From: Paenibacillus sp. Soil750
Lineage (GTDB): Bacteria > Bacillota > Bacilli > Paenibacillales > NBRC-103111
Length of the DNA stretch: 64,000 bases
Reading direction: 5' to 3'
Assembly (NCBI RefSeq): GCF_001428045.1
Contig: NZ_LMSD01000034.1
Span: 1 to 64,000, forward strand
Part shown: piece by piece, positions 8,709 to 16,825 of the stretch
How the letters are laid out: the number at the start of each line of letters is the position of its first letter
Numbering within the stretch: the first letter of the stretch is position 1
The notes under the pieces: generated by a model
What the model was told of the DNA's origin: nothing
The model's database searches: none
The model's input: the letters and a program-made list of their open reading frames with translations, nothing else
Made by a program: the position numbers and the translations under genes

Positions 8709-8866
8709 CTAATCGTTGGTGGATCCAGTCTTTCAATTAATGCAAAAGCTAATTCTAATAAGACCCACAGAGGCATCGGTTCATCTAATCGATCAAGCCA
8801 CTGTGGGTCTTTTAGCATACCGGCTTCCAGCGCTTTTTTACCTAGCTCCACTTTCCAAGCTTCCAA
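8699..8866 (-). CDS. conserved-looking 55-aa small protein, convergent with parC
   Basis: On the minus strand a TTG at 8866-8864 is preceded by AAGGAG with an 8-nt spacer and opens a 55-codon frame ending in TGA at 8701-8699. The product begins MEAWKVELGKKALEAG, contains DPQWLDRLDEPMPLW, and ends LIERLDPPTISYD. It is amphipathic and helical with no signal peptide. The composition, Pro-rich DEPMP turn and good ribosome site argue it is real. It seems to resemble small uncharacterised proteins of Paenibacillus, but I cannot name a family. Its 3' end overlaps parC by 10 nt tail to tail, and the inverted repeat that should terminate parC lies within its coding sequence. Confidence 0.72.
   Translation of the reverse strand: MEAWKVELGKKALEAGMLKDPQWLDRLDEPMPLWVLLELAFALIERLDPPTISYD
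8760..8815 (+). terminator. likely parC terminator, inside antisense gene
   Basis: AAGACCCACAG pairs perfectly with CTGTGGGTCTT across a 30-nt loop, followed by TTTAG on the plus strand. The stem lies about 50 bp after the parC stop. Both arms also encode residues of the 55-aa protein on the other strand (DPQ and LWV). The long loop and short T-run make it imperfect. Confidence 0.6.
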
Positions 8867-9130
8867 TCCAATCACTCCTTGAAAGTAAGTTAACAGCCTT
8901 GCACGTCAAGTTTCTCCGAAAGTAAAGGAATTCGCTGTTGATTACAAGGGTGCATGACACCTTCGATCAGTATATGTAGGTTCTGGGCAACTTGTTAAAA
9001 GAAGTCGATTCGCTTGTCATTCCACACATGACTAGACAAACTATGTGAAGGCTCGACATTAGGTATCAGCAAACCACAGCATGTCTATGAATCTCGCAAT
9101 TTTTGTAAGAAAATATTAATGGCATTAATC

Positions 9131-9159
9131 TTTAAAGTAGAGAAAAGGCATGCTATACT
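9131..9159 (+). promoter_or_regulatory. candidate promoter for MarR gene
   Basis: An extended -10, TGCTATACT at 9151-9159, lies 32 bp before the regulator start. A TTTAAA at the -35 position is weak. The rest of the 325-bp stretch between the 55-aa gene and this regulator (8867-9191) shows no further gene, RNA or clear structure. Confidence 0.5.
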
Positions 9160-9191
9160 TGCTGTAAATAGGTGAAAATGGAAGCGAGTTG

Positions 9192-9602
9192 ATGAGGATG
9201 TATTCCGATGAATTCGGAAAGCTATGGCTAAAATTATCGAAGGAATTGAAAAATCAGATGGAGGTAGGCTTAGCCCCTACGATTACGGAAGGACAACTGA
9301 ATGTGCTTGAATTGCTCCTAGTCCATGAACGTATGAAGCCTTCGGATTTAATCGAGTATTTATCCACGACACCTGCTGCCGTTACAACCTTACTAGACCG
9401 GATGGAAAAAGCGGAGTTGATTACCCGTGTTCGAGATGAGAAGGATCGCCGAATTGTTTGGATCCACGTCACGGATAAAGGAAAAGCGGAATGCGAGAGA
9501 GGCCGTGGAATCCGTGAAGAACTGTTGGATTCGTACCTGAATCGCGTTTCCGCTCATAATCAGAAATTGCTTATTTATTTATTGGGCAAGGTTGCGAATT
9601 AA
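9192..9602 (+). CDS. MarR-family transcriptional regulator
   Basis: A protein of about 136 aa with the MarR winged helix. Helix alpha1 dimerisation segment (EFGKLWLKLSKELK), recognition helix STTPAAVTTLLDRMEKAELI and wing RDEKDRRIVWIHVTDKG are all intact. It acts as a dimeric DNA-binding repressor; the ligand and targets are unknown. The start is uncertain among TTG 9189, ATG 9192 and ATG 9198; 9192 sits best relative to GGAAGCGAG. It is convergent with the RluA gene, with only 15 bp between stops and a short hairpin (CATCCCC/GGGGATG, 9611-9633) across the junction. Confidence 0.88.
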   Translation: MRMYSDEFGKLWLKLSKELKNQMEVGLAPTITEGQLNVLELLLVHERMKPSDLIEYLSTTPAAVTTLLDRMEKAELITRVRDEKDRRIVWIHVTDKGKAECERGRGIREELLDSYLNRVSAHNQKLLIYLLGKVAN

Positions 9603-9617
9603 ATGGCCTTCATCCCC

Positions 9618-10328
9618 TCATAGCTCGGGGATGGTAAATTCGTTCCAAGGCCGCTGTACTGGTGGCAGCGACCGGAAGTGCATCTCCTCTTTGAGCACAG
9701 GATGCTCAAAGGCAAGTGCCGTGGCCCACAACGCGAGCTGTTGGCCAGGTTTGTTTACAGCGCTGCCGTAGCGCTGGTCCCCATACAGCGTGCAGCCAAT
9801 GGCAGCCAGCTGCACGCGGATCTGATGCGGCCGCCCGGTGTGCAGCTTGATCTGGATCAAGCTGAGCCCGTCTTGGCTGCCGAGCAGCTTATAGTCCAGC
9901 ACCGCCTCCTTGGCGTCTTGCTGGCCTGCCTTGACCACGCTGACAGTATTCGTCCGCGTATCCTTCCACAGCCAGTGGCGCAGCGTAGCGGCCGGCTGGG
10001 AGGGTTTACCGTGCACGACAGCGACGTACGTCTTGTCGAGCTGTCGTGTTCGTACCGCGTCCGACAGTCGAGACGCGGCTTTTGACGTTTTGGCGAAGAC
10101 CATCACGCCGCCAACCGGACGATCCAAGCGATGAACAAGCCCGAGGTAAACATTGCCGGGCTTGTTGTATCGCTCCTTGATATCCGCCTTCAAGGCGTTC
10201 AACAAGTCAAGATCACGAGACTCGTCTTCCTGCGTAGGCATGTTGACGGGCTTCTCAACAACAAGAATGTGGTTGTCTTCGAAAATAATCGGTATCTGCG
10301 ATGCACCGTATTCATCCTTCAATGCCAC
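9618..10328 (-). CDS. RluA-family pseudouridine synthase
   Basis: A 236-aa enzyme converting uridine to pseudouridine in rRNA or tRNA. The catalytic motif is LVHRLDRPVGGVMVF, with the active Asp after HRL. Further family blocks are DKTYVAVVHG and LHTGRPHQIRVQLAAIG. No S4 domain is present, so it belongs to the short RluA/RluC-like group, and its exact target base cannot be told. The GTG start at 10328 uses GGGAGGCG, which overlaps the stop of the methyltransferase 3 bp upstream, so the two are cotranscribed and probably translationally coupled. The gene is clearly more GC-rich than its neighbours. Confidence 0.92.
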   Translation of the reverse strand: MALKDEYGASQIPIIFEDNHILVVEKPVNMPTQEDESRDLDLLNALKADIKERYNKPGNVYLGLVHRLDRPVGGVMVFAKTSKAASRLSDAVRTRQLDKTYVAVVHGKPSQPAATLRHWLWKDTRTNTVSVVKAGQQDAKEAVLDYKLLGSQDGLSLIQIKLHTGRPHQIRVQLAAIGCTLYGDQRYGSAVNKPGQQLALWATALAFEHPVLKEEMHFRSLPPVQRPWNEFTIPEL

Positions 10329-10331
10329 CGT

Positions 10332-11198
10332 TTACGCCTCCCAGCGTCCCAGAATACCGCAAGGGAGCATAAGGCCGGAGTGGGTGATTGGCAGGCCGAT
10401 TTCACCGCTGGAGATCGTGCCGCCATGCTTGTCTTTCATCGCCATTGTCAAAATGTTCTGAAGTACAGTTGCCGAGATGCCTGTCGTGTAGGAATTGATT
10501 AACAGGAACAATGGGTTGTCCGTCAAAATGGATTGGCAAGTCTGAATGAAAGGGAAGAGGTCATCCTCCAATTTCCAGGTTTCACCGTTAGGTCCACGTC
10601 CGTAAGATGGTGGATCCATAATGATCGCATCGTACTTGCTGCCGCGACGTTGTTCTCTCTGTACGAATTTGAAAACATCATCCGTAATGAATCGAACAGG
10701 TCTAGAACCCATGCCGCTCAGGTGCAAATTCTCCTTCGCCCATTGAACGACCCCTTTAGAAGCATCCACATGGCATACTTCCGCACCTGCATGCGCACAC
10801 GCCAGTGTTGCTCCGCCCGTATAAGCGAAGAGGTTAAGAACTTTGATCGGACGACCAGCACCCTTAATCTTGTCCATCATCCATTTCCAATTGACCGCTT
10901 GCTCAGGGAAAAGACCCGTATGCTTAAAGCTAGTTGGCTTAATATAAAAGGTCAGCTTCTGATCATACGTAATCGTCCAACGCTCAGGGAGCTCAGCATT
11001 CTGTTGCCATTGGCCGCCGCCGCTGGAGCTGCGGTGATAATGCGCATCAGCTTGACGCCAAGCTGGCGTTTCTTTCTGTAGTGGCCAAATAATCTGTGGG
11101 TCGGGTCTACGAAGAACAATCGTCCCCCAGCGCTCTAACTTTTCGCCGCCGCCCGTATCGAGAAGCTCATAATCGACCCAATCTTTTGCATAAAACAT
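10332..11198 (-). CDS. class I SAM-dependent methyltransferase (RlmI-like)
   Basis: A 288-aa methyltransferase with a SAM-binding Rossmann core: VLNLFAYTGGATLACA (motif I), EVCHVDASKGVVQWA (motif II) and the catalytic-type motif IV DPPSYGRGP. The DPPSY block and the NLF-YTGG motif are characteristic of the RlmI/RlmK-like rRNA cytosine methyltransferases, so an RNA base substrate is likely. The N-terminal ~90 residues lack an obvious PUA domain, unlike RlmI. I chose ATG 11198 because AAGGATGG sits 8 nt before it; ATG 11210 would abut that site. It pairs with the downstream RluA enzyme as an RNA-modification operon. Confidence 0.85.
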   Translation of the reverse strand: MFYAKDWVDYELLDTGGGEKLERWGTIVLRRPDPQIIWPLQKETPAWRQADAHYHRSSSGGGQWQQNAELPERWTITYDQKLTFYIKPTSFKHTGLFPEQAVNWKWMMDKIKGAGRPIKVLNLFAYTGGATLACAHAGAEVCHVDASKGVVQWAKENLHLSGMGSRPVRFITDDVFKFVQREQRRGSKYDAIIMDPPSYGRGPNGETWKLEDDLFPFIQTCQSILTDNPLFLLINSYTTGISATVLQNILTMAMKDKHGGTISSGEIGLPITHSGLMLPCGILGRWEA

Positions 11199-11252
11199 GT
11201 TGTAATCCATCCTTCAACTTGTAAACTTTTCTAAACATCCATTGTACAACAT

Positions 11253-12374
11253 TTATTGACCTAAATCGATCTTTTCAATCAGACCAGGTAGTTCTTTTTC
11301 AGTAAATTGTTGGAATTGCGCCTGTTCAAGCGAAGCACGCAGTGATTCTTTTACTGCAGCAAAAGGTTTAACAGAGCGAGAGTCAACTTTGATCACGTGA
11401 TAGCCAAACTCGGTTTCAACGGGATCACCAATTGTTCCAACCGCTTGAGAGATCGCAGCGTTTTTGAATCCTTCAACCCACTGGCTCACATCAGCATCAG
11501 CGTAAAGACCGCCAGTATCCTTCGAACCTGGATCTTCGGAATATTGTTTAGCAAGCGCTGCAAAGTCTCCACCATTTTTGAGTTTCGTTTGAATATCCTT
11601 GGCAAGTGTAAGTGCTTCTTCCTTCGTGCGAAGGGTTTTGCCTTCAGCGTCGTTAAGTCCGATCAAGATATGACGAACAGAAGCGATCGTAAACGCATCT
11701 TTATTGGCAGCAAGCGCTGCATCATACTGAGCTTTCAATTGCACGTCAGTAATACTCGATTTCACATAGTTAATCCCTGTCATACTGCCAACGAGGTAAT
11801 ATTGGAGATCCAGTTCTGATGAATGCGCCGATTGCAGGTCCGCTTTAAATTTATCTGCCCCAAACTGTTGCTTCCAAGCAGCTACTTGTTCAGCGGCACC
11901 TGTTTTCGCAGCAGCCTGATCTGCTTCGGATGATCGACTATAGAGAATTCGGTTCGTCACGAGTTCTTTAAGAACACTAGTCTGATAGTCTAGGTTGTCC
12001 TTAGAGGCCGCATGCGAACTATTGAACAGGGCCTTGAGGTTAAAGAACGCATCAAATTCTCCCTTTGTTACCGTTCCGCCTGTGTATGTTGCAACGACTT
12101 GATTCGGATTGTTACCGACCCAAATTGTACTTGTTGTATCATCCCACGTAACTTTCTTGCCAAGAGCGTCGCTCATGAAGCGCAGGGGTACATACGTATT
12201 ACCTTCATAGATGAATCCTTTGGCATCAGTTGGCGTTTTTTCGACACCATCAAACATATACGTCAGATTACGGAAAGCTACTTCGATTTGTGTACCAGCT
12301 GCAAATGCGACAGTTCCACTTAAAACAGAACCAATGGTTAAACCTACGATAAGTCCTTTTACTTTATCTTTCAT
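11253..12374 (-). CDS. secreted PrsA/SurA-like foldase with copper-amine-oxidase-N domain
   Basis: A 373-aa exported peptidyl-prolyl isomerase. Signal peptide: residues 1-25, cleavage near VAFA-AG, with no lipobox Cys, so it is not the classical PrsA lipoprotein. Next is a copper-amine-oxidase N-terminal-like domain (about 30-100) with NTYVPLRFMSDALGKKV and TWDDTT. A helical SurA-N-like region follows, and the parvulin/PPIC domain runs from SVRHILIGL to EFGYHVIKVDS. It likely helps fold exported proteins at the wall. ATG 12374 is chosen over 12410 because AGGTGG lies 10 nt upstream. The N-domain may tether it to the wall; that is inference. Confidence 0.85.
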   Translation of the reverse strand: MKDKVKGLIVGLTIGSVLSGTVAFAAGTQIEVAFRNLTYMFDGVEKTPTDAKGFIYEGNTYVPLRFMSDALGKKVTWDDTTSTIWVGNNPNQVVATYTGGTVTKGEFDAFFNLKALFNSSHAASKDNLDYQTSVLKELVTNRILYSRSSEADQAAAKTGAAEQVAAWKQQFGADKFKADLQSAHSSELDLQYYLVGSMTGINYVKSSITDVQLKAQYDAALAANKDAFTIASVRHILIGLNDAEGKTLRTKEEALTLAKDIQTKLKNGGDFAALAKQYSEDPGSKDTGGLYADADVSQWVEGFKNAAISQAVGTIGDPVETEFGYHVIKVDSRSVKPFAAVKESLRASLEQAQFQQFTEKELPGLIEKIDLGQ

Positions 12375-12556
12375 TATGGGTGATCCACCTTTCATTTCTT
12401 GTCCTATCAATAATTCACCGAAGGTTGAGAGATTTCCTTTTTTTTATTCGTATCGAATTGAAGGAATTCCTTACCTGTTTGTTGTATTTGTAGAGGTAGA
12501 GACGATTTGTTACACGCATCTTAGAGTAAAGACATGTCGAAATAGGGGGGGATAAT

Positions 12557-14563
12557 GTGGGAGCAAACGTTGGTATACCCAGCTCCGAGGATTTGTTTCT
12601 GCTTCATGAAGGATCCCTTTTCCACAGTTATCGTATCTTAGGGGCACATGTTAGCAAAGAAATAGGGCATGAAGGTGTTCGATTCGCCGTTTGGGCACCG
12701 CATGCGAGAACCGTGTTTGTACTTGGAGATTTCAATGATTGGCAATCCGGCGAGCATACGATGGAAAAGATTAGTTCATTAGGACTCTGGGTGATTTTCA
12801 TTCCAGAAGCACGTGAAGGCGACTATTACAAGTTCGAAATTCATAGTCAGACAGGGCAGATTTTATTAAAAGCTGATCCCTATGCCTTCTATTCTGAATT
12901 AAGGCCCGGTACGGCATCACGGGTGGTTGATTTAGAGGGGTATGAATGGCAGGATCAAGCCTGGCAGCAGCAGAAGAAAGAGGTCCCCGCTTATAACAAG
13001 CCGCTGTCCATTTACGAAGTGCATTTAGGCACTTGGCGTAAAAAAGATCGCAAGAGCGAGGAGCTGTACACGTACGAACAATTAACGAGTGAATTAGTGG
13101 ATTATGCGGTTGACATGGGTTACACGCACATTGAAGTCATGCCGCTGGCCGAGCATCCGTTTGATCGTTCATGGGGTTATCAAGCCACTGGCTACTTCTC
13201 TGTGACTAGTCGTCACGGTGCACCTAAGGATTTCATGCGTTTCGTAGATCGCTGTCATCAAAAGGGAATTGGGGTCATTATGGACTGGGTCCCAGGTCAT
13301 TTTTGCAAGGACAGTCACGGACTCCGCCAGTTTGATGGCAAGCCTCTATATGAATATGAAGACCCTCGCAAAGCTGAGAAGCTGGAGTGGGGGACACTTA
13401 CCTTCGATTTCGGCAGGCCGGAGGTTCAGAGTTTCTTAATCTCAAATGCCTTATTTTGGATGGACATGTATCATATGGATGGGATCAGAGTGGATGCTGT
13501 TGCTTCTATGCTGCACCTTAATTTCGGCAGATGGAATGAAGAGCCAATCCATAATCAACTCGGTGGGGATGAGAATTTGGAGGCCGTTGCGTTCATTCGC
13601 AAGCTGAATCAAGTTGTATTCTCCTATTATCCAGACGCGCTGATGATGGCGGAAGATTCGACGGATTGGCCGCTAGTTACGGCTCCTGTGCACGAAGGTG
13701 GACTTGGATTTAACTACAAGTGGAATATGGGCTGGATGAACGATATGCTAAAATATATGAAGCTGGATCCCATCCACCGGAGATATAATCACAAGTTAAT
13801 TACCTTCTCATTCATGTACGCATGGAGTGAAAATTATGTACTTCCCTTGTCACATGATGAGGTCGTGCATGGAAAGCGTTCACTCCTGCATAAGATGCCA
13901 GGAGACTATTGGCAGAAGTTCGCTAATTTGCGTGTTTTATATGGCTACATGTCGGGGCATCCAGGCAAAAAACTGCTTTTCATGGGTAGTGAATTCGGTC
14001 AATTCGATGAATGGAAGGATCTCGAAGAGCTGGATTGGTTTCTTTTAGACGGGTACGAGAAGCATATGCAGATGCATCTTTACGTGAAGTCGCTCAATCA
14101 GTTTTATTTGAACGAACCGGCCATGTGGCAGCTGGATCATGATCCAGAAGGCTTTGCATGGATTAATCCCCATGACGAGAGCCAAAGTGTTGTCACTTAT
14201 TTGCGAAAAGGGAAATCGCCGGAGGATGAACTTATTCTTGTGTGTAATTTCACACCTGTTGTTCATCCGGATTATCGGATCGGCGTTCCGAAATTAGGTC
14301 TCTACGAGGTTGTTTTTAATAGCGATGCTACAGAGTTTGGCGGTTCCGGACAAGGAAATACGCTGCCAATCACAAGCAAAGCAAGTCCCATGCATGGTAT
14401 GCCATACAGTTTATCGTTATGTATTCCGCCGCTTGCGGCTGTCTATATCAAGTGTGTGAGTGAATTCCAATCAGAGATTGATGAAGGTGAAGGGGGAAAT
14501 CAAATATGCGCAGTAAAGAATGTGTTGCTATGCTCCTCGCTGGAGGAGAAGGGCGAAGATTAG
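12557..14563 (+). CDS. glgB: 1,4-alpha-glucan branching enzyme
   Basis: A 668-aa GH13 enzyme that introduces alpha-1,6 branches in glycogen. The N-terminal CBM48-like module (VRFAVWAPHARTVFVLGDFNDW) is followed by the barrel with YEVHLGTW, GIRVDAVASML (nucleophile Asp), MAEDSTDWP (acid Glu) and LSHDEVVHGK. The GTG start follows a G-rich site. The recognisable enzyme ends at AAVYIKCV. The last ~35 residues are unlike the family and are read out of frame through the start of glgC, giving a 58-nt overlap. First gene of glgBCDA. Confidence 0.95.
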   Translation: MGANVGIPSSEDLFLLHEGSLFHSYRILGAHVSKEIGHEGVRFAVWAPHARTVFVLGDFNDWQSGEHTMEKISSLGLWVIFIPEAREGDYYKFEIHSQTGQILLKADPYAFYSELRPGTASRVVDLEGYEWQDQAWQQQKKEVPAYNKPLSIYEVHLGTWRKKDRKSEELYTYEQLTSELVDYAVDMGYTHIEVMPLAEHPFDRSWGYQATGYFSVTSRHGAPKDFMRFVDRCHQKGIGVIMDWVPGHFCKDSHGLRQFDGKPLYEYEDPRKAEKLEWGTLTFDFGRPEVQSFLISNALFWMDMYHMDGIRVDAVASMLHLNFGRWNEEPIHNQLGGDENLEAVAFIRKLNQVVFSYYPDALMMAEDSTDWPLVTAPVHEGGLGFNYKWNMGWMNDMLKYMKLDPIHRRYNHKLITFSFMYAWSENYVLPLSHDEVVHGKRSLLHKMPGDYWQKFANLRVLYGYMSGHPGKKLLFMGSEFGQFDEWKDLEELDWFLLDGYEKHMQMHLYVKSLNQFYLNEPAMWQLDHDPEGFAWINPHDESQSVVTYLRKGKSPEDELILVCNFTPVVHPDYRIGVPKLGLYEVVFNSDATEFGGSGQGNTLPITSKASPMHGMPYSLSLCIPPLAAVYIKCVSEFQSEIDEGEGGNQICAVKNVLLCSSLEEKGED

Positions 14564-15654
14564 GCGTACTGACGAACAATTTAGCTAAGCCAGCTGTTCA
14601 CTTTGGCGGCAAATATCGCATCATTGATTTTACTCTCAGCAATTGTACGAATTCAGGGATTGATACCGTAGGTGTTCTTACACAGTATCAGCCGCTTGTT
14701 CTCAATACGTACATTGGTATTGGAAGCTCTTGGGATCTTGACCGCAAGTATGGCGGTGTGACTGTATTGCCACCATTCATGGAGCAAAAAGGTGGAGATT
14801 GGTACAAAGGAACTGCAAACGCGATTTATCGCAACATCGGCTTTATCGAGCAGTATGATCCAGAATACGTCTTGGTCATCTCGGGTGACCATATTTATAA
14901 AATGGATTACGATCTCATGCTTTCTTATCACAAAGAGAAAAAAGCGGACGCAACGATCGCTGTTATCGAAGTGAAATGGGAAGAAACAAGCCGTTTCGGT
15001 ATCATGAGCGTAAATGAGAAGCAGGAGATTACCGAATTCGCTGAAAAGCCGAAAGAAGCAAACTCTAACTTGGCTTCAATGGGTATTTACATTTTTAACT
15101 GGAAAGTATTGAAATCCTATTTACTTGAGGATGAAGCGAATCCGGAGTCCAGTAAGGACTTTGGGAAAGATATCATTCCGATGATGCTGAAGGAAGAAGC
15201 GAGAATGTTTGCTTATCCGTTCCAAGGTTATTGGAAAGACGTTGGAACCATTGATAGCCTTTGGGAAGCCAATATGGATCTTTTAGATGACAATAATGAA
15301 TTAAACTTAAATGATAAAGACTGGCGTGTATATTCACAGAATCCGTACCAACCTGCTCAATACGTAGCGCCTACGGCGAATATTAAACGTTCATTGGTCA
15401 ATGAGGGCTGTGCGATTTTTGGAGATGTCGATCATTCTGTTCTCTTCTTCGGTGTCCAAGTTGGTGAAGGCAGCCAAATTAAAGATTCAGTCATTATGCC
15501 GAATGCCAAGATTGGTAATAACGTAACGATTATCAAAGCCATTATTGGTGAGAATACGGTCGTTGAAGATGGTGCGGTTGTCGATGGCAATGGTGAAATT
15601 GTACTTATTGGCGGTAACGAACGGGTAACAGGCTACGCTAATCAGAAGGGATGA
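14506..15654 (+). CDS. glgC: glucose-1-phosphate adenylyltransferase, catalytic subunit
   Basis: A 382-aa ADP-glucose pyrophosphorylase making ADP-glucose from ATP and glucose-1-phosphate. The nucleotide-binding N-terminus AMLLAGGEGRRLGVLT is intact, followed by KPAVHFGGKYRIIDF, the VISGDHIYKMDY metal site and the glucose-1-P loop ITEFAEKPKE. The C-terminal left-handed beta-helix carries hexapeptide repeats. The ATG follows AAGGGGG. It starts inside the glgB frame and ends 6 bp before glgD, the partner subunit, so GlgC-GlgD heteromers are expected. Confidence 0.97.
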   Translation: MRSKECVAMLLAGGEGRRLGVLTNNLAKPAVHFGGKYRIIDFTLSNCTNSGIDTVGVLTQYQPLVLNTYIGIGSSWDLDRKYGGVTVLPPFMEQKGGDWYKGTANAIYRNIGFIEQYDPEYVLVISGDHIYKMDYDLMLSYHKEKKADATIAVIEVKWEETSRFGIMSVNEKQEITEFAEKPKEANSNLASMGIYIFNWKVLKSYLLEDEANPESSKDFGKDIIPMMLKEEARMFAYPFQGYWKDVGTIDSLWEANMDLLDDNNELNLNDKDWRVYSQNPYQPAQYVAPTANIKRSLVNEGCAIFGDVDHSVLFFGVQVGEGSQIKDSVIMPNAKIGNNVTIIKAIIGENTVVEDGAVVDGNGEIVLIGGNERVTGYANQKG

Positions 15655-15660
15655 TGTCAG

Positions 15661-16773
15661 ATGAAACATGTGATGGGAGTCATTAATTTAGTCAATGAAC
15701 CGGATGATTTGGAGGAACTGACTTATTTCCGCTGCCCGGCATCTGTGCCTTTTGGTGGTCGTTATCGGTTAATCGATTTTGCTCTATCGAATATGGTGAA
15801 TTCAGGGATTGACAATGTAGCTGTATTCACTCAACACAAATATCGTTCGCTCATGGATCATCTGGGATCTGGAAAAGAGTGGGATTTGGATCGTAAGCGT
15901 GGGGGACTTTTCGTCCTACCTTCCGTACTGGATGAACCGACGGGTATCTCCCGCGGTGATTTGTATCAGTTCTATAGCCATCGTGACTATTTCTACCGCG
16001 GTAAAGAAGAGTTCGTCATTATTTCCCGCAGCCACATGGTGTGCAATCTGGATCTACGCGATGCGGTACGTTACCACGAAGATATGCAAGCGGATATCAC
16101 TGTGATTTATAAGCAAACCGATGAAGAGGTTCATGGGAAATTCCGCCGCATGGCTGTGAAGGACACTGGTCAAGTAACCTTGATGGAAGATCATACGGGT
16201 CGTTTGCGGACAAATAACATCTCCATGGAAATGTATATCATGAGCAAAGCGTTGCTCTTGGATATGGTGGAATCCTGCTTAGCGCAAGGATATGATCATT
16301 TGGTTCGTGATGGCATTATGAAAAATATTGATAAGCTGAGCGTTTATGGCTACAAATTTGAAGGGCATCTGGGCATTGTGAATTCCATTCAAGGTTACTA
16401 CAAGCACAGTATGCAGCTGCTGAATCCTGTGATTTGGCGCGAGCTGTTCTTCCAGAAGAATAATCTGATCTATACCAAGGTTAAGGATGAGCCGCCTGCC
16501 AAATATTTGGACTCCGCTTCCGCTAAGAACGCACTTATCGCAAATGGCTGCCAGATTGAAGGGAAAGTGGAGAACAGCATTCTGTTCCGCGGGGTGAAGA
16601 TCCGCAAGGGCGCCTACGTGAAAAACAGTATCATTCTGCAAAACTGCGAGATTGAGGAAAACGTAATTATCGAGAATGCGATTCTGGATAAGGACGTCTT
16701 CATTAGCCGCGGACGGGTATTAACTGGTGACAATAAAGCACCATTCATTGCAGCGAAAACCAAAGTGATCTAA
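15661..16773 (+). CDS. glgD: glucose-1-phosphate adenylyltransferase, GlgD subunit
   Basis: A 370-aa paralogue of GlgC. The fold is kept (PFGGRYRLIDFALSNMVNSGIDNVAV, C-terminal hexapeptide beta-helix), but the N-terminal nucleotide-binding GG-G-RL loop is replaced by MGVINLVNEPDDLEEL and the SGDH site becomes SRSHMV. This is the usual pattern of the regulatory, catalytically weak GlgD that boosts GlgC activity in Bacilli. It has a ribosome site AAGGGATG and is 52 bp upstream of glgA. Confidence 0.95.
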   Translation: MKHVMGVINLVNEPDDLEELTYFRCPASVPFGGRYRLIDFALSNMVNSGIDNVAVFTQHKYRSLMDHLGSGKEWDLDRKRGGLFVLPSVLDEPTGISRGDLYQFYSHRDYFYRGKEEFVIISRSHMVCNLDLRDAVRYHEDMQADITVIYKQTDEEVHGKFRRMAVKDTGQVTLMEDHTGRLRTNNISMEMYIMSKALLLDMVESCLAQGYDHLVRDGIMKNIDKLSVYGYKFEGHLGIVNSIQGYYKHSMQLLNPVIWRELFFQKNNLIYTKVKDEPPAKYLDSASAKNALIANGCQIEGKVENSILFRGVKIRKGAYVKNSIILQNCEIEENVIIENAILDKDVFISRGRVLTGDNKAPFIAAKTKVI

Positions 16774-16825
16774 ACGCAAGTTCGTGTGTTGGATCAGGTT
16801 CTAGCAAAGTTGGAGGAGTGGCAAG

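Noticed and set aside
8716..8925. 69-codon plus-strand frame after parC
   Set aside because: It is antisense to the better-supported 55-codon minus gene, lacks a ribosome site and runs through the parC terminator stem.
9611..9633. Hairpin between MarR and RluA stops
   Set aside because: The 7-bp stem has no T-run on either side, so it is not called a terminator.
10131..10502. 123-codon plus-strand frame opposite RluA and methyltransferase
   Set aside because: It spans two well-supported minus genes and has no recognisable domain.
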